Positions 7,113 through 16,098 of a stretch of DNA of 28,056 nucleotides are shown here, in pieces. The notes below the pieces were generated by a model. The model was not told where the DNA came from, did not search any database, and was given only the letters and a program-made list of their open reading frames with translations. The DNA comes from a virus. The position numbers and the translations under genes were made by a program. The DNA lies in IMG/VR virus record IMGVR_UViG_3300007960_000134, positions 1-28,056 of that record; one strand, written 5' to 3'. Each line of letters begins with the position of its first letter. Position 1 is the first letter of the stretch.

Positions 7113-8796
7113 CCACTACCTCGGCAATCCACTCATCAAGGCAGCAAACACTCCTGTAGAATTCACTCCTGAGCAGGTCGAGGAGTACATAAAATGCTCG
7201 AACGACCCCATCCACTTCATAGAGAATTACATAAAAATAGTTCAAGTTGACAGGGGATTGATTCCTTTCGAGATGTATCCTTTTCAGGAAAACATAGTGA
7301 GGACGATTCACGACAATCGTTTCACAATATGCAAACTTCCTCGTCAGAGTGGCAAATCGACCACCATGATATCGTATCTTCTGCACCATGTCCTTTTCAA
7401 TCAGGACAAGAAGGTTGCGATTTTGGCGAACAAGTTGACCACTGCAAGGGAGTTGCTTCAAAGATTGAAGAAATCCTACGAGAATCTTCCGAAATGGTTG
7501 CAGCAGGGAATAATCGAGTGGAACAAGTTGTCCATACAACTGGAAAATGGTTCCAAGGTCATCGCTTCATCCACTTCCTCGTCGGCGGTTCGTGGTGACA
7601 CTTACAGCATAATTCTACTTGACGAATTTGCCTTCGTTCCCAACAACATTGCCGAAGACTTCTTCAACTCCGTTTATCCCACCATTTCTTCGGGTGAAAC
7701 CACCAAAGTGGTAATCGTGAGCACACCCAAGGGAATGAACATGTTCTACAAGTTGTGGAAGAACGCGGAAAACGACAAGAATTCCTATGTTCCATTGGAA
7801 GTCCATTGGAATGAGATTCCAGGAAGAGACCAAAAGTTCAAGGAAGAAACCATTCGCAACACTTCCGAGAGGCAGTGGATGCAGGAGTTCGAATGTCAGT
7901 TTTTGGGTTCCGAGGATACTCTCATATCATCCGCAAAACTTGCTACCATGCCATTCGAGGAGCCTGTTCGTTCTGCGGTGGATGGATTGGACATATTCGA
8001 GGAACCGAAGAAGGACAATGTCTACATCATGTGTGTTGACACATGCAGAGCTCAAGGAGCTGACTACCACGCTTTCACTGTCATGGATGTGACCCAAATG
8101 CCATATAAAGTGGTAGCGAAGTACAGAAACAACACTCTTCCCGTTTTGATGTACCCCACGGTGATAGAAAAGATGGGTAAATATTACAACGATGCTCACA
8201 TTCTTTTGGAGATAAACGATGTCGGTTCGGAAGTTGCGGACATTCTCTACCAAGAATTGGAATATGAGAATGTCCTTTTGGTCTCCAATCGCGGCAAGAA
8301 AGGTCAGAAGGTGGACGGTGGTTTTGGTGAAAGTGGAAAGGTGCAATTTGGTGTTCGCACCAGTTATCAAATAAAGAAGTTGGGGTGTTCGATCCTCAAG
8401 GAGATGGTCGAGCAGGACAAGTTGGTGGTCACGGATTTGGATATTATTTCAGAGTTCAGTACCTTCACTTCAAAAGGAATTTCCTACGAAGCATCCGAGG
8501 GGTATCACGACGATTTGGTCGATACTCTGATTCTTTTTTCATGGTTGACGACACAGACATATTTTCGTGAAATCATAGACATAGACACGAGAAAGAAACT
8601 CTACGAGAAGAGATTGCAGGATTTGGAAGCTTCCCTCTCCCCATTTGGTTTCATAGAGGACGGGATCGTGGATTTCGAGGAAGAGAAGCAAAGGGATGCT
8701 TCTTTCCTTTCTAGGGAAAATCCGAGAAGAAAAAATCTAGAACTACCCCCAAGTGATGTGAACATGGACGATGAAAGTAGTTTCTTTTGGTCTTGA
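7093..8796 (+). CDS. 17: Terminase large subunit gp17
   Basis: 567 residues; T4 gp17 is 610. The start at 7093 is chosen because GGAG lies 7 bases upstream; an in-frame ATG at 7057 would overlap gp16 further. The N-terminal packaging ATPase shows Walker A PRQSGKST (about 83-90) and Walker B IILLDEFAF (about 173-181). The C-terminal RNase-H-like nuclease shows the first Asp in CVDTCRAQGADYHAF (about 316), an acidic site in EINDVGSE (about 374) and the HDDLVDTL site (about 472-479), so both headful-packaging activities look intact. Works with gp16 and docks on portal gp20. Confidence 0.96.
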   Translation: MPIKNNDHYLGNPLIKAANTPVEFTPEQVEEYIKCSNDPIHFIENYIKIVQVDRGLIPFEMYPFQENIVRTIHDNRFTICKLPRQSGKSTTMISYLLHHVLFNQDKKVAILANKLTTARELLQRLKKSYENLPKWLQQGIIEWNKLSIQLENGSKVIASSTSSSAVRGDTYSIILLDEFAFVPNNIAEDFFNSVYPTISSGETTKVVIVSTPKGMNMFYKLWKNAENDKNSYVPLEVHWNEIPGRDQKFKEETIRNTSERQWMQEFECQFLGSEDTLISSAKLATMPFEEPVRSAVDGLDIFEEPKKDNVYIMCVDTCRAQGADYHAFTVMDVTQMPYKVVAKYRNNTLPVLMYPTVIEKMGKYYNDAHILLEINDVGSEVADILYQELEYENVLLVSNRGKKGQKVDGGFGESGKVQFGVRTSYQIKKLGCSILKEMVEQDKLVVTDLDIISEFSTFTSKGISYEASEGYHDDLVDTLILFSWLTTQTYFREIIDIDTRKKLYEKRLQDLEASLSPFGFIEDGIVDFEEEKQRDASFLSRENPRRKNLELPPSDVNMDDESSFFWS

Positions 8797-8826
8797 GTCG
8801 ATTGCACAACGCAAAAACACCCAAAC

Positions 8827-8834
8827 AATAAATA
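8827..8834 (+). promoter_or_regulatory. Probable late promoter box (variant)
   Basis: AATAAATA, one base off the late box, in the gp17-gp18 gap, 44 bases upstream of the first sheath gene. Highly expressed sheath genes would be expected to have a late promoter here. Confidence 0.55.
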
Positions 8835-8878
8835 AGTAATAGTAGAAAGCTCCGTTATTAGACTAAGGAGATAGAAAT

Positions 8879-10678
8879 ATGGCATTTCAAGTCAGTCCGG
8901 GTGTAAATGTAAGTGAAATTGATCTCACAACGATAGTTCCAGCTGTTGCTACCTCCATAGCCGGATTAGCTGGTTATTTCGAATGGGGACCAGCAAACAC
9001 TGTGGTCTTGATAGACACTCCAAAAACATTCAGAAACATATTTGGTGATGTGAAGGAATGGAATTACGAAGAATATTTCACCGTATTGAATTTCTTGGGG
9101 TATTCGAGGGGGATAAAGATCGTCAGGACAATGGGTTCTGTAGGTTCCGTCGCCAACGCAAACAGTGCAGGAAAAACCGCAGGTGACCCGGAATCTTATG
9201 CACCAAACGACAATGTTGACATAACGACATTTGGTGGTGGTTTCTATTCCAGATACGCAGGTGAGAAGGGAAACAGTCTTGCGGTTTCGATTGGTGGCAA
9301 TGGAGTTTCAGCTGGGTCGAATTGGACAGTCGGAACACAAGGCACTAGCACCTATTCGGACATATGGTCTGCATTCGGGAGAAGTCCAGATTCTTCAGAC
9401 AACTTGATTTCAATAGCAGGAGCCACTACTTTCGACATGGTTCATATCGCTGTCTTGGATCAAGATGGTCTTTTCACAGGAACCAAGAACACCATTCTTG
9501 AGAAGTTTGAAAATGTTTCTCTTCATCCTAGAGCTAGGAGAAATGATGGAACTTCGAACTACTTCAAGAACATCATAAACACGACATCGCAATACATCAA
9601 GTGTGGTGGTGCTGTTGACAATTACGATCTCAACGACACCGCTTTCTATCCAGCTGCTATTTTTGGTGGTCCTGGCCTTGGGGTTTCTGGAATCAGTGAT
9701 GCAGAAACGGACTATGTGTTCAGTTATGGCGGAACAGCACATGTCACCATTTCACTTTCGGGTGGAACGGGGGATCAAACTGGATCACTTTTTGATATTC
9801 CCGAGCAAGGTTATGAGGTTTTGGCTGATGCGGAAAAGGAAGATGTGAATCTTCTTCTTGGTGGTGGAATAAACATCGCTGAAGATGTGCAAAATTTGGT
9901 TCAGATCGCCGAAACAAGAAAAGACTGCGTGGCATTTCTTTCTTGTGACATCGGCAAGGTCGGTGCGAGTGTCAGTGCAAGCTCAACTGAAAGTGCGAAA
10001 GCAGACCGTTGCATAGCTTTCAAGAACAATGTTGGATCGAGTTCTTATGTCTTCATCGATTCGGGATACAAGAAGCAATTCGATCCATACAATCAAGTCT
10101 TCAGATGGGTGCCTCTCAATGGTGACACTGCTGGATTGGTTGCTAGAACCGAATTCACCAATGACGCATGGTGGTCACCTGCGGGATACAATAGGGGAAT
10201 AATGAGGAATGCGGAAGCTCTTGCTTTCAATCCCTCGAAAATATACAGGGATAGATTGTACCCGAAGGGAATCAATCCAGTCATATTCCAAAAAGACACT
10301 GGAATTCTTCTCTTGGGTGACAAGACAGGTTTGCAGAAACCAAGTGCGTTTGACAGAATCAATGTTCGCAGATTGTTCATAGTTCTGGAGAAGGCAATCG
10401 CAACCGCATCCAAGTATTCCTTGTTTGAGTTCAACGATTCGTTCACTAGATCGAGATTCGTCTCTCTCGTCACTCCGTTCCTTTCGGATGTCAAGGCTAG
10501 AAGAGGCATGATCGATTTCAAGGTAGTTTGTGACGAGTCCAACAACACACCAGAAAGAATTGATAGAAACGAGTTTTGGGCAGACATCTACATCAAGCCA
10601 AATCGTTCGATCAACTACATTCAGTTGAACTTTATTGCTACTAGAACTGGTGCAAGTTTTAGTGAGGTTGGTGCTTAA
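8879..10678 (+). CDS. 18: Tail sheath protein gp18, copy A
   Basis: 599 residues; T4 gp18 is 659. It has the family N-terminus (FQVSPGVNVSEIDLTTIVPAVATSIAGLAGYFEWGPAN) and the conserved C-terminal contractile domain (SSYVFIDSGYKKQFDPYNQVFRW..., WWSPAGYNRG, LAFNPSKIYRDRLYPKGINPV, AFDRINVRRLFIVLEKAI, and the FWADIYIKPNRSINYIQLNF end). The middle, about residues 95-350, is more variable and corresponds to outward domains. AAGGAG is ideally spaced. A second complete sheath gene follows 30 bases later. The product forms the contractile outer tube around gp19. Confidence 0.96.
   Translation: MAFQVSPGVNVSEIDLTTIVPAVATSIAGLAGYFEWGPANTVVLIDTPKTFRNIFGDVKEWNYEEYFTVLNFLGYSRGIKIVRTMGSVGSVANANSAGKTAGDPESYAPNDNVDITTFGGGFYSRYAGEKGNSLAVSIGGNGVSAGSNWTVGTQGTSTYSDIWSAFGRSPDSSDNLISIAGATTFDMVHIAVLDQDGLFTGTKNTILEKFENVSLHPRARRNDGTSNYFKNIINTTSQYIKCGGAVDNYDLNDTAFYPAAIFGGPGLGVSGISDAETDYVFSYGGTAHVTISLSGGTGDQTGSLFDIPEQGYEVLADAEKEDVNLLLGGGINIAEDVQNLVQIAETRKDCVAFLSCDIGKVGASVSASSTESAKADRCIAFKNNVGSSSYVFIDSGYKKQFDPYNQVFRWVPLNGDTAGLVARTEFTNDAWWSPAGYNRGIMRNAEALAFNPSKIYRDRLYPKGINPVIFQKDTGILLLGDKTGLQKPSAFDRINVRRLFIVLEKAIATASKYSLFEFNDSFTRSRFVSLVTPFLSDVKARRGMIDFKVVCDESNNTPERIDRNEFWADIYIKPNRSINYIQLNFIATRTGASFSEVGA
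10352..10410 (+). repeat. 59-bp segment identical to sheath copy B
   Basis: By direct comparison this segment is base-for-base identical to 12218-12276 in the second sheath gene, including third codon positions, while flanking codons differ. It encodes DRINVRRLFIVLEKAIATAS. Confidence 0.9.
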
Positions 10679-10708
10679 TTACAGATATAGAATCAAGGAG
10701 ATAGAAAT

Positions 10709-12544
10709 ATGGCATTTCAAGTCAGTCCAGGCGTAAATGTAACGGAAATCGACCTCACAACCATAGTTCCAGCTGTTGCTACTTCTTTGGGTGGTATTGC
10801 TGGAAACTACGAGTGGGGACCAGCAAAGCAGGTGATATTGATCGATTCTCCGAAGTCATATAGGGCAATTTTCGGCAATCCAAAAAATTGGAACTATGAG
10901 CAATGGTTTTCGGGGTTCAATTATCTCAGTTACACGAACTCGTTGCAAGTAGTGAGAGTTGTAGGAACAGATGCAGAGAATGCTGCTGGTTGTTTCACGG
11001 GGGATGGTCAAACAGCTCCATCTGCACAACTATTTGAAAATGAGAGTTTGTTCAACAACGACTACAATGGAATTTTTGCTCGTTATCCAGGGCAAAAAGG
11101 AAATTCCCTCAAGGTCGCTATTTTCCCAGGACCAGGTGGAACAGCTATAAATGAAGGGACTACTGGTTATGGAGCTGGATTCACAGCGTGGACGGAATCG
11201 GGAGTGGAATATTACGCGAACTTCGGATTTGGTTCAGAAGGAGCTCCTGACCACACGACCAACATTCAGACACTAGCAGCAAGTTTGACCACGAACGACC
11301 AAATTCATGTTTTGGTCATCGACGAGGATGGATTGTTCACTGGAGCTAGAAACACGATACTGGAAAGATTCAACAATCTTTCTGTGTATCCAGAAGCTAA
11401 ATTGGACAATGGGGAAAGTACATTCTACAAGAGACATATCAACGACACATCACAATACATTTATGTCGGTGGAGAAGACATTCCTCAAGACGCAGCTTCC
11501 GACTTCTATGTTCAAACTGGTCTCCAATTCACCGACACTGGAACCTTTGGATATATTGCTGACTGGGGTGTCACAGGTCCAAATGGAACAAGAGTTCGTT
11601 TGGGTGGAGGAGTTTCTTTCCCACTCAATGGCGGCGCTGGTCAAACCAGTTCGAACTTGGTTTCTCCAACTGTTCCAAGTGACGATCCATATGGTTACAA
11701 CCTTTTCGAGGACACGGAATCGTACGATGTCAATCTCTTGATTTCTGGTGGAATCGTGGATTCCACAAGTGTCGGAGCATTGAAAGCTATAGTCGAGTAT
11801 AGAAAAGACTGTGTTGCTTTCTTTTCACCGAGAAACAGAAGTGACATAGAAGAAGAACAAGCAAAACTCGAAAGAGCTTTGGACTTCAAGGCAACTTTGG
11901 GAACAAGTTCCTACTGCGTAATCGATTCTGGATACAAATATCAATACGATCCATACAACGATCTTTATCGTTGGATTCCACTGAACGCTGATATTGCTGG
12001 TCTTTGTGCGAGAACGGATAGCACGAACGATCCTTGGTGGTCTCCTGCTGGATTCAATAGAGGACAAATCAGAAATGTCATAAAGTTGGCGTTCAATCCA
12101 TCCAAGGCATTCAGGGATCAACTTTATCCCGATGGAATCAACCCTGTCATAACAACTCCAGGAGAGGGAACGATTCTCTTTGGTGACAGGACAGCATTGT
12201 CCAAACCAAGTGCGTTCGACAGAATCAATGTTCGCAGATTGTTCATAGTTCTGGAGAAGGCAATCGCAACCGCATCGAAATTCTCTTTGTTCGAATTCAA
12301 CGATTCTTTCACCAGATCCCAATTTGTTTCCTTGGTGACACCATATCTCAAGGATGTCAAGGCGAGAAGAGGAATCATAGATTTCAAGGTGGTTTGTGAC
12401 GAGTCCAACAACACTGCCGAAAGAATCGACAGAAACGAGTTTTGGGCAGACATCTACATCAAACCAAATCGTTCTATCAACTTCATCCAATTGAATTTTG
12501 TTGCGACCAGATCAGATAGCAACTTCACAGAGTTGGGCGGATAA
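10709..12544 (+). CDS. 18: Tail sheath protein gp18, copy B (tandem paralogue)
   Basis: 611 residues, full length, with the same start (FQVSPGVNVTEIDLTTIVPAVATS) and the same conserved C-terminal blocks (YDPYNDLYRWIPLNADIAGL, WWSPAGFNRG, AFDRINVRRLF, FWADIYIKPNRS) as copy A. The two leaders share AAGGAGATAGAAATATGG, so the duplication included the ribosome site. The central region (about residues 95-400) has diverged strongly, with an added Gly/Thr-rich segment (GPNGTRVRLGGGVSFPLNGG). No frameshift is visible, so both copies are probably expressed. It may make a mixed sheath or an alternative one; the sequence does not decide. Confidence 0.95.
   Translation: MAFQVSPGVNVTEIDLTTIVPAVATSLGGIAGNYEWGPAKQVILIDSPKSYRAIFGNPKNWNYEQWFSGFNYLSYTNSLQVVRVVGTDAENAAGCFTGDGQTAPSAQLFENESLFNNDYNGIFARYPGQKGNSLKVAIFPGPGGTAINEGTTGYGAGFTAWTESGVEYYANFGFGSEGAPDHTTNIQTLAASLTTNDQIHVLVIDEDGLFTGARNTILERFNNLSVYPEAKLDNGESTFYKRHINDTSQYIYVGGEDIPQDAASDFYVQTGLQFTDTGTFGYIADWGVTGPNGTRVRLGGGVSFPLNGGAGQTSSNLVSPTVPSDDPYGYNLFEDTESYDVNLLISGGIVDSTSVGALKAIVEYRKDCVAFFSPRNRSDIEEEQAKLERALDFKATLGTSSYCVIDSGYKYQYDPYNDLYRWIPLNADIAGLCARTDSTNDPWWSPAGFNRGQIRNVIKLAFNPSKAFRDQLYPDGINPVITTPGEGTILFGDRTALSKPSAFDRINVRRLFIVLEKAIATASKFSLFEFNDSFTRSQFVSLVTPYLKDVKARRGIIDFKVVCDESNNTAERIDRNEFWADIYIKPNRSINFIQLNFVATRSDSNFTELGG
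12218..12276 (+). repeat. 59-bp segment identical to sheath copy A
   Basis: Partner of 10352-10410. The exact match in two otherwise diverged genes suggests gene conversion or strong constraint. Confidence 0.9.
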
Positions 12545-12548
12545 AATA

Positions 12549-12556
12549 TATAAATA
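12549..12556 (+). promoter_or_regulatory. T4-type late promoter box
   Basis: Exact TATAAATA followed by C, 4 bases after the second sheath stop and 27 bases upstream of the gp19 ATG. AAGGAG follows for gp19. Confidence 0.85.
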
Positions 12557-12583
12557 CAGACAAATGCTGTAAAAGGAGATAAA

Positions 12584-13252
12584 ATGTCATTACCAGATAT
12601 TCAAGGATTCAAGAATTCGTTACTTAGAGGTGGAGCCAGAGCTACTCACTTCTTGGTTCAGGGATTGAATATAGGAAGCATACAAGAGTTTTCTTATCTT
12701 TGTAGAGCTGCCTCACTCCCTGCAGCCACAGTGGCCGTGGTTGAAGTCCCAACTCCAGGTGGCAGAAAAATAAAACTTTCTGGAGACAGACAATTTGAAA
12801 ATTGGCAAATAACTGTTTACAATGACACGAACATGATAATGAGATCTCGTTTTGAGGCTTGGCAGACTGCATGTGCCAACTGGGACAGTCCTGCAGCTTT
12901 CGACAATCTCGATTCCTATGCTTCCAATCAATGGAATGTGACTCAATTGGACAGAGCAGGGAGAGCTATGAGGGCATATCAGTTCTTCAATGCTTGGCCA
13001 ACTGCTCTCGGTGCAATCGAGTTGTCTTTCGACGAAGCCACTACCATAGAGCAATTCACTGTTGATTTGGCCTATTCGCATTATGTTCCTGTTGCTGGTG
13101 GTGGAAGTGTTGGTCCCGCTGGAGTTCTTGGTGCTGATTGGGCAGTGAATCTCGGATTCTCTGGTTCCTTCAACCTTAACTTCGAGAGTGGTGGTGGTAT
13201 TCTTTCCAGTGTGAATGCTCTAGCTTCCATTGGTGGTTCTTTTAGTCTATGA
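12584..13252 (+). CDS. 19: Tail tube protein gp19
   Basis: 222 residues; T4 gp19 is 163. Tube-family features: RATHFLVQGLNIGSIQEFSYLCRAASLPA, then VPTPGGRKIKLSGDRQFENWQITVYNDTNMIMRSRFEAW, and AYQFFNAWPTALGAIELSF...IEQFTVDLAYSHY. The extra C-terminal part after the last family strand is Gly/Ser-rich (about residues 170-222), possibly exposed in the lumen or a loop. It polymerises into the inner tail tube inside the sheath. AAGGAG and an exact late box precede it. Confidence 0.93.
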   Translation: MSLPDIQGFKNSLLRGGARATHFLVQGLNIGSIQEFSYLCRAASLPAATVAVVEVPTPGGRKIKLSGDRQFENWQITVYNDTNMIMRSRFEAWQTACANWDSPAAFDNLDSYASNQWNVTQLDRAGRAMRAYQFFNAWPTALGAIELSFDEATTIEQFTVDLAYSHYVPVAGGGSVGPAGVLGADWAVNLGFSGSFNLNFESGGGILSSVNALASIGGSFSL

Positions 13253-13276
13253 TTTCAAAAATAGTTAGGAGTAGAA

Positions 13277-14800
13277 ATGCCATTTGAATTTTTTGGTCTG
13301 AAATTCGGGAAAACAAAGCAGGAGAAGGAAGAATCGAAGTTGACATCCTTCGTTCCTCCTGAAACTGACGATGGTGCAGTAATAGTCGAATCGGGTGGAT
13401 TTTACGGACAATATGTGGATTTGGACGGATCCACCCGGAGCGACTACGAACTGATCCAAAAGTATCGCGACATGGCTCTTCATCCCGAATGTGAAAGTGC
13501 AGTGGAAGAAATAGTCAATGAGTCGATCATTGCTAGTGACAACACAGATGTGGTCAAGATAAACCTAGACAATGTGAATTTGGACGCTGAGATAAAGTCT
13601 TTGATAACAAAAGAGTTCAGTACAATTTTGGAGTTGATGAGTTTCAACACAAAAGGTTACGAATTGTTTCGTCGTTGGTACATAGATAGCAGACTCTATT
13701 TTCATGTCATAGTGAATCCAAACAACATCAAAAAGGGAATAGTGGAACTTAGGTTCATAGATCCCCTGAATCTTCAGAAGATTCGTGAATTCAAGAAGGA
13801 AACACGACCAGATGGAACCAAGTTGATTGCGGATTTTGAGGAATTTTATATTTTTCACAAATATGTGTTTCCAGGTGGTCAAAAGAATTTTGCTACAGCT
13901 CCAGATGTTCAAGGTTTGAAGATTTCTCCCGATGCTATTTCAGCGGTCAATTCTGGTCTTTATGATACGAGAAACAAGAGAATAGTGGGATATCTCCACA
14001 AAGCAATCAAATCGTTGAACCAGTTGAGGATGATGGAAGATGCAGTGGTGATATATAGAATCTCACGCGCTCCTGAAAGAAGAATTTTCTATGTGGATGT
14101 TGGTAACTTGCCGAAACAGAAAGCCGAGCAGTATCTTCGTGATTTGATGAACAAACACAGAAACAAATTGGTCTATGATGCGAACACTGGTGAGATCAGA
14201 GACAACAAGAGAATGATGACCATGTTGGAGGACTATTGGATGCCTCGCCGAGAAGGTGGTAAAGGCACTCAAATAGAAACTCTTCCTGGTGGTCAGAATC
14301 TCTCGGAGATGGAGGATGTGAAGTATTTTCAGAAGAAACTATACAGGTCTCTCAATGTTCCCGTTTCTAGGCTTGAGAGTGAGAATGGGTTTACTTTAGG
14401 GAGATCCACGGAAATAACAAGAGATGAAATCAAGTTCACGAAATTCGTGAATAGAATGAGGACCAAGTTCAGTGAAATCTTCTACGACCTTTTGGGGAAA
14501 CAATTGATACTGAGGGAAATAATCACCAAGGATGAATGGGAGAAGATTCGTTACGATGTTCATTTCGATTTCAAGAGAGATACTTATTTCGCCGAACTCA
14601 AAGAAGCTGAACTTCGCAAAGATAAAGTGGATGAGTTGATGAACATGACTCAATATGTAGGAAAGTTTTTCTCGTACAATTGGATTCGCAAGAATGTTCT
14701 CAAGTTGACCGATGAAGAGATTGTAAGGATGGAAAAGGAAATAGAGGAAGAAAGGAAGAAGGGTTTGATACCACAAGACCAATCGGAATTCGGTATATGA
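13277..14800 (+). CDS. 20: Portal protein gp20
   Basis: 507 residues; T4 gp20 is 524. Recognised by GGFYGQYVDLDGS near the start, the RDMALHPECESAVEEIVNESI block, RFIDPLNLQKIREF, the EDAVVIYRISRAPERRIFYVDVGNLPK...YL block and ENGFTLGRSTEITRDEIKFTKFV. The dodecameric portal sits at one capsid vertex, starts prohead assembly and is the DNA channel for gp17. AGGAG precedes the ATG. Its TGA overlaps the next ATG (ATGA). Confidence 0.95.
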   Translation: MPFEFFGLKFGKTKQEKEESKLTSFVPPETDDGAVIVESGGFYGQYVDLDGSTRSDYELIQKYRDMALHPECESAVEEIVNESIIASDNTDVVKINLDNVNLDAEIKSLITKEFSTILELMSFNTKGYELFRRWYIDSRLYFHVIVNPNNIKKGIVELRFIDPLNLQKIREFKKETRPDGTKLIADFEEFYIFHKYVFPGGQKNFATAPDVQGLKISPDAISAVNSGLYDTRNKRIVGYLHKAIKSLNQLRMMEDAVVIYRISRAPERRIFYVDVGNLPKQKAEQYLRDLMNKHRNKLVYDANTGEIRDNKRMMTMLEDYWMPRREGGKGTQIETLPGGQNLSEMEDVKYFQKKLYRSLNVPVSRLESENGFTLGRSTEITRDEIKFTKFVNRMRTKFSEIFYDLLGKQLILREIITKDEWEKIRYDVHFDFKRDTYFAELKEAELRKDKVDELMNMTQYVGKFFSYNWIRKNVLKLTDEEIVRMEKEIEEERKKGLIPQDQSEFGI

Positions 14801-15318
14801 AAGACAAGACAGTAAAAATAGTAGAAAATTCCTTTGAAAAGGACTTTGAGTCGTTCAAGAAAAATTTATTTTCCTTGATTTCAGAAAAAATTCAAGAAAC
14901 TTTGGAATCTAGGAAAAACTCTGTCTCTTCCTCACTATTGGGGGAAGAAGGTGATGCAGCTGCGGCTGAAGCTGAAAAACAAGCTTTGTTCGTTGACCCG
15001 AACATGGCCAAGGAATTTTTCATAAAGGATTTGGAGTACAAAGAAAATACCATTACTCTGAAGACCTTGGGTACTGGAATCGGCAAACCTGTGGTTTCTT
15101 ACATCAACGGTGAACAATTTGAGGTGTTTGCGGACAAAGAAGTCGCAGAAAAAGAAAGTAAACAAGCAATAGATAGAATGATTGAAAAGGGTATAGACAG
15201 CCTTAAGGACTTGAGAAAAAGTTCAGCACAATTGAAAAAAGAGAAAGAGGCAGAACAAGCAAAATCTCAAGAGGAACCAAAACCAGAACCAGAAGAAAAA
15301 GAGAAAGAATCTAAATAA
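14797..15318 (+). CDS. Unidentified protein in prohead-core gene position
   Basis: 173 residues, ATGA overlap with portal gp20, so translation is probably coupled. There is no motif I can name. It shows a helical N-terminus (FEKDFESFKKNLFSLISEKIQETLES), a small middle region (KEFFIKDLEYKENTITLKTLG..IGKPVVSYINGEQFEVFAD) and a highly charged Lys/Glu/Pro tail. The position between gp20 and gp21 is where T4 encodes the small prohead-core proteins gp67 and gp68, so a role in head assembly is inferred. Confidence 0.6.
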   Translation: MKDKTVKIVENSFEKDFESFKKNLFSLISEKIQETLESRKNSVSSSLLGEEGDAAAAEAEKQALFVDPNMAKEFFIKDLEYKENTITLKTLGTGIGKPVVSYINGEQFEVFADKEVAEKESKQAIDRMIEKGIDSLKDLRKSSAQLKKEKEAEQAKSQEEPKPEPEEKEKESK

Positions 15319-15324
15319 TAAATA
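15317..15324 (+). promoter_or_regulatory. Probable late promoter box (variant)
   Basis: AATAAATA, one base off the late box, overlapping the stop of the preceding gene and 31 bases upstream of the ATG at 15356. Weaker than the exact boxes. Confidence 0.45.
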
Positions 15325-15355
15325 GATTATAGACTTTTAAAATAAGGATATAAAA

Positions 15356-15709
15356 ATGGCAGAAGAAACAGAATATCAGAAGTTTTTCAGAAAAGCATTG
15401 GAAAAGCATGGAGTCAGTAGTCCAGCTGAATTCAAATCGGACGAGGAAAAGAAGAAGTTTTTCAACTACATATCAAAAACTTGGAAGGGTTCGGATGAAC
15501 TCATCAAGGACATCAAAGATAACCCAGCTGTAAAAAAGGCAATAGACAAGGAATTGGGTTTGGAGGAAGTTGGAAAGAGACATGAAGAAATGATGACAGA
15601 AGCAAATGCATTCCTCAAAGCTCGTGCCGTCGCTATGTGGGAAGGAAAGAAGAAGTTTGAATTCGATGGAAAGACCTATCCTGTTATCAAGGTAACAGAA
15701 GAAAACTGA
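15356..15709 (+). CDS. Conserved small phage protein, unknown function
   Basis: 117 residues. The N-terminus (EYQKFFRKALEKHGVSSPAEFKSDEEKKKFFNYISKTWKG) and C-terminus (ARAVAMWEGKKKFEFDGKTYPV) resemble a small family often seen near structural genes of marine T4-like phages; I know no function for it. AAGGA precedes the ATG. Its TGA overlaps the next ATG (TGATG), so the two are likely translated together. Placement in the gp67/gp68 interval suggests a prohead or minor virion component. Confidence 0.6.
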   Translation: MAEETEYQKFFRKALEKHGVSSPAEFKSDEEKKKFFNYISKTWKGSDELIKDIKDNPAVKKAIDKELGLEEVGKRHEEMMTEANAFLKARAVAMWEGKKKFEFDGKTYPVIKVTEEN

Positions 15710-16098
15710 TGAAATCCTTTTCCAACTATCTTTCGGAAGATCATGATGGAGAAATGGCAATTTCTCAACTTCGATCAATTGTTGACAATGCGACGAAGTT
15801 GCTTGAGATGGTGAGTTCCGATACCAATCTTGAGCCTTGGGTTCAGAGTAAATTGACGAAGTCTCATGATTACATTTCAATGGTCCACGATTATATGGCA
15901 CATTCACCGGAAAGTGCTTTTGATGAGGGTTCACTTCTTCCCTCCGAAAGAAACGACCAGCAAAATTACAGAAAAACTTCATCGGGTTCGAAAGTCGCGA
16001 TGAAGTATTGGAAAAACAGTCAAAAACCAGATTACAAACCAGATGCAGCTGCATCCGTTCGAGCAAAAAGAGTACACAGAGGAGGGTATCATGCCTGA
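15709..16098 (+). CDS. Conserved small phage protein, unknown function
   Basis: 129 residues. The core (DGEMAISQLRSIVDNATKLLEMVSSDTNLEPWVQSKLTKSHDYISMVHDYMAH) is a helical module I recognise from many T4-like marine phages, alone or inside virion proteins, without known activity. The C-terminal half is polar and basic (KVAMKYWKNSQKP...RAKRVHRGGYH). It overlaps both neighbours by a few bases, as expected in a coupled head-assembly operon. Confidence 0.6.
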   Translation: MKSFSNYLSEDHDGEMAISQLRSIVDNATKLLEMVSSDTNLEPWVQSKLTKSHDYISMVHDYMAHSPESAFDEGSLLPSERNDQQNYRKTSSGSKVAMKYWKNSQKPDYKPDAAASVRAKRVHRGGYHA

